Assembly: GCA_963682055.1 (NCBI GenBank)
Contig: OY821749.1
Span: 625,001-689,000, forward strand
Direction: 5' to 3'
From: Primula veris
Lineage: Eukaryota; Streptophyta; Magnoliopsida; Ericales; Primulaceae
Length of the DNA: 64,000 bases
Below are positions 12,043-23,966 of this stretch, piece by piece. A program made the translations under genes and the position numbers. Under the pieces are notes generated by a model that was given only the letters and a program-made list of their open reading frames with translations, did not search any database and was not told the DNA's origin. Positions within the stretch are counted from its first letter, which is position 1. Each line of letters starts with the position of its first letter.

Positions 12043-12602
12043 ATCTATTAGCTGTGGTATACCCAATTCCCTTCGAATACAACGTTAGAAGCAGAATTCA
12101 ATGTGGAAAGATCATAGTTAGAGATTGGAGCAATTGTGTTTATCTTCCCAAGGTATGTGCTCAGACCTGCAAGTGATGGCTAGGTTGAAGTAAATCTTCT
12201 TAATGGTTCTTTTGGAAAATTGCAAATGCAGGTGCAAGATTAAAAGGATCACCTATGTGAGCATGAAGTTTTGCCGCTTCAAGAAGCTTGGACTTGGCTT
12301 CCTATATGCTTATTAATGGATAAGGACACATGGCTTGTAAAGTGTCAAGTATGAATAGTAGAGTATTGTAAGAAACATATGTGTACTATATCTTCAGATA
12401 TTCAAATGGATTGACGGGTTCAATCGTTATGACACCTAGATTTTCGAGTATTTGGAATGTATATTTGTACTAAGATGAAAATTCAATCGTAAGACATTTT
12501 TATCTATGCATTTGTTTGATTGTTATACCTGTGTGTTATACCCTTGTATATATTATTGTATATACTGAGTAAATCAAGGATTACACTAAAATGGGGGGGA
12601 TT
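12043..12602 (+). other. Copia 3' non-coding region and polypurine tract
   Basis: This lies between the gag-pol stop and the 3' LTR. The purine tract AAAATGGGGGGGATT at 12588-12602 directly abuts the LTR and is the expected plus-strand primer site. The rest is non-coding. Confidence 0.85.
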
Positions 12603-13547
12603 TGTTGGTGATTTTAGTATCATCAATATATTTTAGTAGTAATGTGATTTATTATAGGCCGATGCAATAATGCGTTAAACTCGGAAACGAGTTAGGGAAG
12701 TGCGGAGTGCACGCTCGTCGAGCCAACGTATAATTGAATATGAATAATTGAAACGGGGTGTGGGGCAGCGCCCCGAGCGAAATTTTTTCCGAACAGTTGC
12801 TTCCTTTCCGGAAAATTTTGAATAGTTGGACCTTTTGCCAACAGACATGAGAAGTCATTTGGTTGGATAGTTGGAACCTTTTCCCAACAGACATGAGAAG
12901 TCATTTGGTTGGATAGTTGGACCCTTTCCCAACAGACATGAGAAGTCATTTGGTTGGATAGTTGGACCCTTTCCCAACAGACATAAGAATAGTTGCTTCC
13001 TTTCCGAACGGTTGCTTCCTTTCCGGAACAGTTGCTTGCTTTCAGGAACAGTTGCTTCCTTTCCGGAACAGTTGCTTCCTTTCCGGAACAGTTGCTTGCT
13101 TTCTTTCCGGAACAGTTGCTTCCTTTCCGGAACAGTTGCTTGCTTCCTTTCCGGAACAGTTGTTTGCTTTCAAGAACAGTTGCTTCCTTTCCGGAACAGT
13201 TGCTTCCTTTCCGGAACAGTTGCTTGCTTTCTTTCTGGAACAGTTGCTTGCTTTCTTTCCGGAACAGTTGCTTGCTTTCAGGAACAGTTGCTTCCTTTCA
13301 GTTTCGGTTATTGATCTCCTTTATAAGAAGTCATTTGGCCTCGATTTTAGAAAAAGAAACATATAAGAAAATTCTCTCTATATTCCTAATCTATTCTCCT
13401 TGCCAGAAACAGATTGTTCTTCAAGAATTATCCCCACAAAGATTTCGTGAACCCAGGCAATAATAGGGTCGAAATACTTTGTTCGGAAAGTGTACGAACA
13501 CGATTCTTCGAAGTTATCCAGGATTATCATACCCTAAATATCTAACA
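12603..13547 (+). repeat. 3' LTR of the Copia element
   Basis: Near-identical to the 5' LTR. It lacks one 20-bp unit late in the array and has one C-to-T change inside it. It ends AACA at 13547, followed by the TCAAG target duplicate. Confidence 0.95.
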
Positions 13548-13552
13548 TCAAG

Positions 13553-14670
13553 TAAGAGTTCTTTCATCGCAACACTATGAATATGTAATAAACCTTTGGG
13601 CAATAACCATAGACGAAGCTCACTAATGAGGCCATTACAAGTATAGATGTCCCATAATCTGGCTATATCATTATTAGGCTCTGAATCTTTTTTCTGAGTT
13701 TGTTGCGTTAAAAATAGAGAATTAAGAGTGCTCGAGCTACCAGTAAATAAAGTTGTCTTATTCAGTTCAAAACACAAAAAAAAGAAGTAGTTTATCTTAT
13801 TTCAATTTATTTTTCTACTGTAATTTCTGTCAAGTTTCGTTTCCTTTGTAAGTATTTTATTTTCTAAAGTCAAAATACAGACAAATAGTCCCCAAAGTCA
13901 CCGGTTTGCATCACCATATCTGTTTGATTCAACTTGATTAGTACATTGGAGTTTCTTTGATCTGAGTTCCTTACAGAAGAACAACATCAAATTACCCTTC
14001 AACTTGCAGAAGGTACCAAAAATTAAAATCTTGTTTGAAATTACTCTTTATGGATGGATTCACAGGGCCAGCCCTAGCATAAGCCAAAATATTTCATATG
14101 CTTATATGTCCCAACAACAACAAAAAACGTTTTATTTATTTATTATTTTATCGACTTATTTTTGATATAGAAGGATTTTTCCTACTTTTCTTTGATTTTT
14201 AAGTTTTTTATGCCATCTTCGTTATAGAATATTTGCTAGTATTTGTACCTAAGCTTGCAACGCATATGTTCACAAAATATTTGCTTTCCTGCTTATATAA
14301 TTCTTAACTGTGTATATAACGTCCCGTTTTTCAAGTCTAAAGTCATACTATCCGTTATCCCTTTAAACAATGACGGTACCATTAACCCCCAAACTGGCCT
14401 CTATGTGGCTCTCGGTGGGATAAAAAGCTGGAAATTCGTGGAAGATAAAGGAATGTCATGGTAAATTGTTTTGGCATCAAGTTCGTCGTAAGAAACAAAT
14501 TAGAGTGCCGTGTTTTTGCAATTAGGCTAAAATTCCAGTTAATATAGCCATATAGCCTGTTAGAATCTTATATATTGATATAAAGGATCACGATGAACTA
14601 TCTATATGAATTTGCAATATAAGTCTGTTAGATTCTGATATTATACTCTTATTTCTTATTCCAATATAAA
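13553..14670. other. Intergenic DNA, continuation of the duplicated block
   Basis: Positions 13553-13720 match the block at about 23185-23420 (TAACCATAGA, GGCCATTACAAG, TTGCTATATCATTAT). Beyond that I see no gene. A short frame near 14330-14464 has protein-like composition but no family I recognise. Confidence 0.55.
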
Positions 14671-16558
14671 TGTCACGCCCCAAAGTTCAAAAAACACGGA
14701 TATCGACGCATGACCTTTTTAAAAACAAAAGCAAAGAGAAACCTGTTGGTACGAAATTAAAAAAAAATTTAAAAGAAAACACAAGCGAGCTAAAGGAACT
14801 ATTAAACAATAAATAAAAGCATGCCAAACGCGACTACACGACCAAAAGGTTTTGACAAAATTATAAAAGAAAAGAAACGAATGTAAATCGCCCGTAGGCT
14901 ACAACCTCAAAATGAACTAACTAAAAAGAAAGTGACTAAAGAAGCCCCGAACCCATGCAATACCGCGCTAATGCACCTAGCCAACGCCTCAAGCTAATTT
15001 GTACCTGAAAGACAAAAATTGTAACGGTGAGTCCCACGCACATAACTAGACGGGACGGCACCACAGACACCGTCACTCCATCCCATAAATGCAAGAACTC
15101 ACAAATTCTACAACTACGATAAACTACGTATAAAACGAAATATAATGACATTCTACAACTACGATAATCTACGAATAAAAAGAATATAACGACATTCTAC
15201 AACTACGATAAATTAAATAAATTAACTAACATCAACACACATCTAAAGCATACATGGACCTCTCACGCCACCTACCCCGGTCCGTAAGGTAGGTCATTCT
15301 CTATCCCTTCGGCCGTCATATGTCCCCGGAATTAGGGAGAGACATAGACCATTGCAACATAAAAGTAGATTTATAGTGCGCACTTGGACCTCTCACGCCA
15401 CTCGCCTCAGTCCGTAAGACGAGTCATTCCCTATCCCTTCGGCCGTCATATGTCCCCGGAATTAGGGAGAGACATAGACCATTGCAACATAAAAGTAAAT
15501 AGTGCACACTGGGACCTCTCACGCCACTCGCCCTGGTCCGTAAGACGAGTCATTCCCTATCCCCTCGGCCGTCTTCTGTCCCCGGAATTAGGGAGAGACA
15601 GAGACCATTGCCACTACAGCTAACACACAAGGCCTCGGCCAATGATATAAATCTAACCAATTAACACAATCTCATACGTATAAATATAAAGGCTTCGGCC
15701 AACAATATTATACTAATCAAATAACACCACCACATACGTCACGTAACGTAATACAACATAACACATAACCATATGTACTAAATTCGCAACTAGCCAAACA
15801 ACTCCAATAACGTAAAATCCCATTCGGGCATTTTAACAAACACCTAGTATGCATAAACTACAATTAACCATTATTCACCATAAATTCATCCAATACCATC
15901 AACAACTATATAATCTCATAAACAACTAATAAATCATGCAAACCCATCCATAATCTCGCTAATTCGAAATAAACATATCTAAGGCTTCAACCTCTACAAT
16001 TTAAATAATGGAACTAAAACTACAACAAATAATCCCAATTAACAATTTAAGAACACAATTAATATAAACGGCAAAAACCCCCAATTTATAATAAACACAA
16101 AACCAAAACCTAACATACACCCTCGTCTAGTCGAAATGGATAACTCCCGTTACCTTAGAGCGTAGAGGAGATGCTTCCGGTATGAACCCGCTAATGGTGG
16201 TTTCCTTCTTCTTCTTCTCTTTCTTTTCTTTTCTCTCTTTTCTCTACTGAATCTTATATGTAGAAAGTGGCTGAAAAGAGTTTATAAAAGCTGTTTTGAT
16301 AAAGTTTGAGGTAACGAACTATTTGGTCCCCAAAGTTCTAATAGTTAACTCTTAATCCAAAAATATAGTTTTACTACTCAAAAATAACAAATCTTTAGAA
16401 ACAAAACTATTGGGTCCTTTTTATTTATAAAATTAGTAACAGGTTTTAAAAATAAGGTTTTTCGGAAGTGTTTCGGTTTTTGGTAAAATTTTGAATAAAA
16501 CGCTTTTGGATAAATTAAATCATAATAAAAACCATTTATAAAAATACGGGATGTTACA
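14671..16558. mobile_element. Probable solo LTR, 1888 bp
   Basis: The unit begins TGTCACGCCCC and ends CGGGATGTTACA (TG...CA). It is flanked by a perfect 5-bp duplication ATAAA at 14666-14670 and 16559-16563. There is no internal coding region and no second LTR. Such termini are common among plant LTR elements. The termini and target duplication are seen; the solo-LTR interpretation is inferred, and a short non-autonomous element is the alternative. Orientation is uncertain, because the reverse strand also gives a plausible LTR (TGTAAC...GTGACA). Confidence 0.75.
15256..15620. repeat. Three tandem units of about 126-130 bp inside the solo LTR
   Basis: Units start at 15256, 15386 and 15512, each with GGACCTCTCACGCCAC, then GGCCGTC, then CCCCGGAATTAGGGAGAGAC and ACCATTGC. 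The frame through them has no protein meaning. Confidence 0.88.
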
Positions 16559-19033
16559 ATAAATTTGCAAGCATTCATGTTAATATTTATGAAGAACGCG
16601 CATAAATTTTGGGATTTCTATAACATTCCGTTCCTTATTAGGTTTGATTTAAACAAAATCTATTATCAAAACCCTTCACTGAAACTTTTGTCGGTTCTTT
16701 GTCCAACTAATCCTTTCTTTCTCCTGTCCTGCCTGAAGATTTTTTGCTAAATTATCAAGCTTGTATTTTCCCTAAGTATTCCGAGCAAGAAATTTAGGAT
16801 TATAAAATATCAATTGAAAAGTTTGTTCTTCTTGTACAGATATGGTCCATATGGATCTAGAAGCAAACACAAGTAGAAGGAAGAATATCTGGTTCACTAA
16901 TATGTATACTTATGTGGTTCACTAATTATATGTACACTTTGTGTGGTTCACTAGTTATTTATTTTTATCCATGATTGATAATTTTGCAGCCTCAATTGTG
17001 CTCACGAAAGGCTTTCTCTGTTTTACCCATAAATTAGTTTATCTTGTTTCTGTTTCTACTGGTTCCGGTAACTAAATCTATAAAATTTCGAATTAGTTCT
17101 TTCCACACCATTCGATTTTATTCTACTGACAACCAGCAGGCACTGATATTAAGTTTGTTGCTCTAAACTTGAAGTAGAATTATGAAAAGAGTTTGTAAAG
17201 AGTAACAAAATATTGAGCTCAAGCACAAGCTATTGAGGTCATAAAAAGCTAAAAAATAACCAGATAAGTCAAAAGGCTTGTTTGGCTTCTGTTTTTAAGT
17301 TGATAAGTTCAAGTATTTGAGGTGGTGAAAGGTTAATTTACCGTTTATATAGTAATTCTTTCAGGACAGGAAATAAAGATTGAGGAGAAACAAGTTATTC
17401 ATTCCATAAAATATATGATCAATGATCTGTTGATACATAACTTTTTTTCAATAAAAAACTAAAAACTTACATACTCACCAACTCCACTTTCTTCGAAGTT
17501 AGTAAATCTACTTCTAATAGACTAAACGTAGTCTTCTATATTTCGAATATACCCTTCCGAGCTAATTTTACACATTCAATTTAGTAAACTCATTCACCTT
17601 TGATCTTCACATCTCTATCAACTCTGTGTACAATCGTCTCTCAATTGATAATGGTTAAATTAGGTAATCATAAATGTATAAATGTGTCTCAGGTACCATG
17701 AGCGATAATTATGACAAAACTGTTCAAATCCCAATAATTCATGATTCCCGTCACCTTATCAGACTAAAAGACTGAAAGGGTTTTAATTATGACTATGAGG
17801 GGCAAAGATAACTTAATTAGAACTATAGAACCCAATAGTTAAGTGTGTAATCCATCCTACGATTGACGGTTAATCGGTTATAAACTGATAATTAATAACA
17901 CTAATAGTCCACTTAGTTACAAGAAATGCTATCTCTCGCATTTATCCTTGTAATTGCAATTAATAGTTCCGCTTAACAAAAAATGATTTGCAATATATCT
18001 TTATATTTTATATCAGTCATTTTATTTTGTACCTCTTACTAAAAAAGTAGGTTTTTTTTGGCAAATGTTAAAAACTATTCTTGTTAAATCAAACCATGGT
18101 AAAAATATAAATATCTAATGAGATGTACTCTATGGTAGTACTATAAATTTCGGAAAACTTGTACGTATATGAAAATTTGAGAAAAATTTATAGTCCGCTG
18201 GATGCCAAAGAAAAGGTGTATTGGTTCACTATCTATTTAGATGCAACTAATAGTTCCGTTTGTAGAAGTTATTTGAGTTGTTTATTTTTATTTTGGGCAA
18301 GTTTAGTTTGTATCTTATGAATAAAATATTAGTGTTTTTTTGGAAGATGTCAAAAATCAATCTTATTAAATCAATATATGATAAATAAAAAAATTATATT
18401 AATGGGATGTAGTATAAAATTAAAAATCGAGAAAATATGTAGTGTTATGAAAAATTTACAACCTCTCAACACTATTCAAAAGTTTGTTTTTATTTTTAAA
18501 AGTATATACTGGTATAACACAAAAAACCGAGATATGTATTTATTGTTTGACCAAAGCCCTGGAAATTCATGTTTGTGTTTAATGTGTAAATAATTAACTT
18601 CTACTCTAGAAAGTAGCAATATGCTAGACATCAAATTGCTGCATACAATAAAAATAATGGGGAAGTAGATTTATTCAATAAATAACAAGGAAAAAAGATT
18701 TTATTTAGAACTATGAGGGTGACATAGAACTTGAGTAATTAAACCAAATACAAATACAAATACATAAAAGGCGGGTTACAATATTTAGTATAAAAAGCAT
18801 TCCCAAGCTTTTAAAATAACACATATTTCATTCGCAAAAGCATAGAGAGAATTTCCAGTTTTACAGGTTTAAGTATTATATAAGAAGCATTATTTCTTTT
18901 ATTGTCAAATATAATTAAAGCATTATTGATATTGTTTTTTACTTTTACAGAAATACCATTCAGAAATAGATTGAAAGGGTTAGATATAAGCAGTATTAGT
19001 GTAAAAGGATTATAACATTAGATATAAACATTC
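16559..19033. other. Intergenic DNA upstream of the NAC gene
   Basis: AT-rich, no gene recognised. Positions 16840-17080 resemble 21120-21320 (repeated TGTGGTTCACTA motifs), which again suggests local duplication. Positions 18055-18190 and 18330-18470 look like diverged direct copies. A TATA-like TATAAAAAG at 18789 could serve the NAC gene. Confidence 0.5.
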
Positions 19034-20173
19034 ATGGAATTACCGATAGGATACCGTTTCTCACCAACTGATGTGGAACTTGTGAGTTTCTACCTCAAGA
19101 ACAAGGTGACCGGCCAACCTCTTCCATTTAATCCGATCATAGAGCGAGAAGTTTATGGTGATAAATCTCCATTGGACGTTTTTTATATTGATGATCCATG
19201 GGTTGAAAGTGTAGCGGGTAAGAGTACCAAGATGAGTTTATATGTCTTCACAACTTTGAAATACTTAAGCGATAAGACAGTCAATGAAAGGATAGCTCGA
19301 AAGGCAGGGCGTGGCACCTGGCATGGGGAAACGGGCTCACGTCGACAAGATGTCGTCGACAGCTTCACTGGTGTTGTGATTGGAAAGAAACAGACATTTA
19401 AATACGTTTCGAGAGACGAGTCGTTGAAAGGTTCTAAGGGTCATTGGTATATGCATGAGTACGCGCTTACGGGTTCAAGTATGTCTGTTCTTTGCAAGAT
19501 CACAAGGGATGATAGCAAGCTACTCAAGGTTGAAACGCCACCAAGCGAGGCCAATAAGAAAACAGCACGTGTTTATGATGAAGAAGGTGTTAACAGTGTG
19601 TCAAACACGATGACTACGGAGCCTCAAGCCTATGTTGATGGTTTTTCTGAAGAAGGAGAGGCAGATTCTGATTTCACAAGAAACTTAGAAGTATATCTGA
19701 TGAGCGAAGATGACCAAGAATATCAAGGAGGGACAAATCAGCAATCGTTGCAGGACCTGGATCTTGACAAAGCCACAAGGATGACACAGTTGGAAGCTAC
19801 GCTAATCCATGTTTCTGATCAAGAAGGTGGTGAACAGATCAACCATCAGGAGTTTCTACGTGATGATCAGGTGGCAAACACGATGTGTACGAGCGCTCAA
19901 TTCTTGGAGGAGAGCTGCACAATAATCCCTCTACCTGACCATGATTTCCCCCAGGAAGACCTTTTCGATGGTTTTTCCGGAGAGTATGATGTGATGCTGA
20001 TGGAAAAGAGGCTCGATTGTCGGAATATTGAAGAACCACTAATGAGTGACAATGACCAAGAATACCAAAGAGGGATGTATCAACCATCAACACATGATCT
20101 TGACTACGAGCACGCCGCTAAGAGGATGCGATATGATACTACAAGAGTCTATTCAAACCGTCCTGAAGTGTAG
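19034..20173 (+). CDS. NAC-domain transcription factor, divergent, single exon
   Basis: 379 aa without an intron. The NAC domain covers roughly residues 1-160. Subdomain A reads LPIGYRFSPTDVELVSFYL (family: PPGFRFHPTDEELV). Subdomain C is divergent: WHGETG stands where WKATG is usual. Subdomain D has VIGKKQTFKY...WYMHEYAL and E has VLCKITRD. Members bind DNA as dimers in the nucleus through this domain. The acidic C-terminal part carries an internal duplication (about 190-250 and 275-365) with paired motifs MSEDDQEYQ and MSDNDQEYQ. Canonical NAC genes have an intron inside the domain, so a single exon may reflect a retrocopy or a divergent clade. No transmembrane helix is seen at the end. I cannot name the orthologue. 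Confidence 0.9.
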   Translation: MELPIGYRFSPTDVELVSFYLKNKVTGQPLPFNPIIEREVYGDKSPLDVFYIDDPWVESVAGKSTKMSLYVFTTLKYLSDKTVNERIARKAGRGTWHGETGSRRQDVVDSFTGVVIGKKQTFKYVSRDESLKGSKGHWYMHEYALTGSSMSVLCKITRDDSKLLKVETPPSEANKKTARVYDEEGVNSVSNTMTTEPQAYVDGFSEEGEADSDFTRNLEVYLMSEDDQEYQGGTNQQSLQDLDLDKATRMTQLEATLIHVSDQEGGEQINHQEFLRDDQVANTMCTSAQFLEESCTIIPLPDHDFPQEDLFDGFSGEYDVMLMEKRLDCRNIEEPLMSDNDQEYQRGMYQPSTHDLDYEHAAKRMRYDTTRVYSNRPEV

Positions 20174-22560
20174 GAGTGTGTGTATATATATGCAGTTAAT
20201 TTTGTAGATCATTCCGTGTAGCAATAGAAACTGAAGATGTAATCAGACACTAAGAACTACGTGCGGCTTGATCCCTTAGTTTATAAAAGGGTACGTAGGC
20301 AGCCTATGAAGTTACTATAGGCTCAGCTGCATCTTGTTTATATAATTTATTCTAATCTTGGTTATATTTAGGATTGGCAATGAATTTCGACAATTCTTTG
20401 TTTTCTGAACTGCCAGGAAATTTATTTACCTTATTTTCCTGTGAACAATGGTTTTTCGGTTTTGAATTTCCTCGGATATTTGTTATGGTGTTCATTAGCA
20501 CCGACTTGACGGAGATATATTTGTTGGCTTAAGGTTTAAAAGTTGGTTTCGTTGCTTCTTAGTATTTGAGACCGAAAAACAACGCATGACTATACGTAAA
20601 TATAACAGAAAAACTGGCTTTCAAGCTAATGTTAGTCAATGGTAAAACAATGTTAGTCAATGGTAAAAATACATAATATATGTATGTTGCAGAATTTATT
20701 GGCTTCTTTGGTTGCAGATTCATAGCAATAAAGAAAAAGTGTTGGATTTGTCTAGCTTAAAGCTTCTAGCTTTTTGAGGCAAAAAACAGAAAAGCTCATC
20801 TTTTTAGCCAATCAACCAATTGCAGAACAACTTGTAAGAAGAAAAAGAGATAGAAAAGCTAAGCCTAAGCGACCAAACATGGTCGATTCTATGGGGTCTA
20901 TGTTTGTCTTTCTCTATCTTTACTCTTTACCACATCAATTTTTCTTCTCTTCAATACTTTTAATGCTCAATTTTCCAGCAATTTTAGTCCGTGCCTAACT
21001 CTTTTCCAATAACTCAACCGATTCATTGTTTTTTAACTCGCTAGAGATGTTTTAAGGTAATTAACCAAGTTTGTCTTTTCTAATATACATGTTCTTCATT
21101 ATTAGTTTTGATCTCGGGGTTGTTCTTCTTCTTCTTCTACAGTTTGAAATCTAGTGACAATTTGAGGGTTACGGTCATCATGTGGTTCACTAGTATGTAC
21201 TTGTCCATATATGTGGTTCGCTAAGTATTTCCGATTCTAATTTAATAGCGTTGCCAAGTGTTCTTGCTTCAGGCATGGTTTGATTGTTTTTCCTCATAAA
21301 TTTTGGTTTTCCTAGTTTCTGATTCCAAAGGATACGTAAATAACATTGAATAAGTTCGAAATAGTATTTTTGGGTATTAAATCCATTTTATTCAACTACG
21401 ACTTAACCTGGTTTGAGCTCCATTTTATTCAACCAAACAAACTTTCATTAAATAAAAGGTGGAACCTAACCCAGTTTACAAAAGAGACTATGCTGTTGTT
21501 TAAACTTGAGGTGTTATGATCGAAAGAGTCGTAAAAAATTACTGTGTGTTAATTTCAATTTAATGACCTATGTTTTGGACTGACATTGATTTGGTGATCC
21601 GACTTTCAGAAATCTTGATTTTGTGAACTGTATTATGCATTGTTAATGATTTAGTTTGAAAATTTATAATTTAACCTTAAAATTGTAAAAATTGCTGATT
21701 TCATTTTGGAAAAATTAAATTATAATATTTCAGCTTAATTTTTTGTGACACAATTAAGGAAAATTTTCTCTACGATTCAAAAGCTTTTAAAAAAATGTAT
21801 TTTTATTTATTATTTTTGCAGAAATGTGTAAAAAACTACTACTTTTTAGAAAGACAAATTTTAAATATAATAAGTAAGAAATAATATATTTTTTTTCAAA
21901 GAAAATAATTAAGAAATAATATTGATTTTTAAAGATATATTTTTTTCTACGAAAAAATTGTTTAGTATATAAATCTTTTTCCAAAATAAATTATCAAGTT
22001 CACATAAAAGGTTGCATTATCTAAAGAATTTAAAATCCTTAAAAACAAAATTCTTTTCGCAGTTATTTTTTTTTTTTAGTAAAGTTAATCTTAAGTAAAC
22101 AATTCGAGAAATCAAACATTTTATTGGTAAAAGAGAAAACAATTTAGTACATTTTTTAATCATAAATTAACAACTTCTTTTCTTTTTTTTTGAAAAACTC
22201 GCATTTTCTTGATAAAAAAAACTTTAAAAAATTACAAATTTTTCGAGAAAATTTTCTAAATTTAAAATGTCTTTTTCTCAAAAAAAATAAAAAAAAATCT
22301 TCCGAAAAAGGGTTAATTTTATCGTTTTTGTCAATTTAATGGTTGAATTATTAATTTCTAAACTATGGAGACTACACTGTAAATGTTGAAAACTTCTAAA
22401 GTTAAGTTTAACGTTTTTCATTTAAAAAGTTAACAGGAAATCACTAAATGATTTACGGTGTATAACACACGTCACTAAATCAAAATTTTAGAAATGAGGT
22501 CACCAAATTAATATTGGTTCAAAACACATGTCAGTAAATCGAAATTAATCCCAAACTAAT
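20174..22560. other. Intergenic DNA downstream of the NAC gene
   Basis: 20265-20340 holds a GGGTACGTAGGCAGCC motif that often occurs in dispersed plant repeats. 21120-21320 resembles 16840-17080. 21660-22330 is very AT-rich with long A and T runs. No gene seen. Confidence 0.5.
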
Positions 22561-23420
22561 CATATATGTAAATTAGGTAAAATCATATCTGTTAAAATGA
22601 GTCTATTTGTCTATTTGAACAACCGCTTTGCATACTAATGATTGTCAGATTAAGTTTCTAAGCTTTTTTTTTGCTAATGTAAGAAAGTTGACCATATCAT
22701 GTTTACTGCTAAGCACCCCCATATCTGACTCTGAAAATTCACAAGAAAGTGTTGCATCTTTTCTTACTTCATTGGTTAATAACTTCTAGCACCACTAATC
22801 TGTGGAAGCAGAGTACCTGACTTTGAGTCAGGGTTACTCTGCTTTCTACCGCCATTGGATCTGTTACAGTATTAATAAAATAACAGATCTAATGGCTGTG
22901 GAAAACATAGTAACCCTGACTCAGAGTCAGGTACTCTGCTTCCCTAATCTGCAGTCTTAAAAAGGACCGATGACATATGCGCTCTTGATAAACGTCTCAA
23001 AGTGGTTATGAATTATTATAGCAAAATAAAAGGCAAAAATATACAAATTATGATATGTACCGTTGATTAAAAAAGAAGAGTATTGCTCTCACTTTAAAGT
23101 TTCACGTTTAACTACAAACGTGTATTACCATAAAAACTCTCCAAATTAATTTACATTATGCACATCTTACTCTAAGACGATGTTAGGTAAGAGTTTCTTT
23201 CATTACAACACTGTAACTAATGACTATGTAATGACCTTTGAGTGATAACCATAGAAGAACCTTAAAGGCGAATGAATTGAGAAATTCGAACCATCTTTGA
23301 TCAAATAGAGCTGTGTTCTCACCAATGATCAGGCCATTACAAGCACAAATATATGTTCTTCAATCTTGCTATATCATTATCAGGGTTGGAATCTTTTTCC
23401 CGAGTCCACTGCGTTAAAAG
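22561..23420. repeat. Local duplicated block, partner of 6570-7055 plus 13553-13720
   Basis: Diverged but collinear with the first block: shared TTGTCAGATTAAGTTTCTAAGC, CATGTTTACTG, AAAAAGGACCGATG, CTTGATAAACG, AAGACGATG and GGCCATTACAAG. The partner contains the Copia insertion and this copy contains a small MITE, so each copy gives the empty site of the other's insertion. I find no clear coding sequence in it. Confidence 0.75.
22804..22943. mobile_element. Palindromic MULE-type MITE, 140 bp
   Basis: The ends are GGAAGCAGAGTACCTGACT and its inverse AGTCAGGTACTCTGCTTCC; the inverted arms continue about 37 bp, and the interior (GCCATTGGATCTGTTACAG) is also mirrored. The flanks are CTAATCTGT and CTAATCTGC, a 9-bp target duplication with one mismatch. 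The site is empty in the paralogous block near 6800. The same family occurs at 59221-59342. Confidence 0.85.
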
Positions 23421-23810
23421 CAATGTTTTAAATAGCGTTATCGCTACCGTAGCGTTTTTTCGAGAGAAACGCTAAAAGCGCAAATAGCGTTGCTACATAG
23501 CGTTTTGCGGTGTATTTTTTTTTTGCCTAAATACATATAAATATAGCATTTAATTCAAAACATTTAATAAAAATTAACTAAATATATATAAAAAAAATTG
23601 TAACTAATAATGACAAAATGATTATACTTGAGATGCCAGAGTATTTACTTTGTTTGCAAGAGTTTTGAGGTTTGATTCTCTTTAAACTCCAATAATTTCA
23701 TTAAAATTTTGACAAAAAAAAAATAAAAAATTTGGACTGCACCCGCTATAGCGTAAATAGAGTTCCTATAGCACGAATTTAGCGTTTTTCCATCCAAAAC
23801 AGTGCCGAAT
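23421..23810. mobile_element. MITE-like element rich in TAGCG motifs
   Basis: The left end is CAATGTTTTAAATAGCG. The right end is GCGTTTTTCCATCCAAAACAGTG, a rough inverse. The interior repeats TAGCGTT and CGCTA on both strands. A related element lies at 59450-59630. Target duplication is not resolved. Confidence 0.5.
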
Positions 23811-23966
23811 ATTGCTTTGCTTTCTAAGGAGGCTAACATCCGAATCTGGTTCAACTGCTATTTAGCTAGATATCAATAGCTCTTTTAGTCCTTTTTCCGT
23901 CTTCGTTTTGCACTAACCATTTCAATCAAACAAAATATATCTACATATTTCTCAACTGCTTATGGG

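Larger units (their letters stand above)
7056..13547 (+). mobile_element. Full-length Copia LTR retrotransposon
   Basis: The element is 6492 bp with 965 bp (7056-8020) and 945 bp (12603-13547) LTRs, both TGTT...AACA, and a perfect 5-bp target duplication TCAAG at 7051-7055 and 13548-13552. One uninterrupted gag-pol frame lies between the LTRs. The LTRs differ by one 20-bp repeat unit and about one base, so the insertion is very recent. The paralogous block at 23.18 kb lacks it and shows the empty site. Confidence 0.97.

Noticed and set aside
14243..14464. Frame ending IPLNNDGTINPQTGLYVALG...
   Set aside because: The tail looks protein-like, but I recognise no family and found no adjoining exons; left as intergenic.
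15384..15623. Repeated MDLSRHSPQSVRR-like frame
   Set aside because: Product of the tandem units inside the probable solo LTR, not a gene.
21660..22330. Very AT-rich tract considered as a replication origin or matrix-attachment region
   Set aside because: Composition alone cannot support either call.
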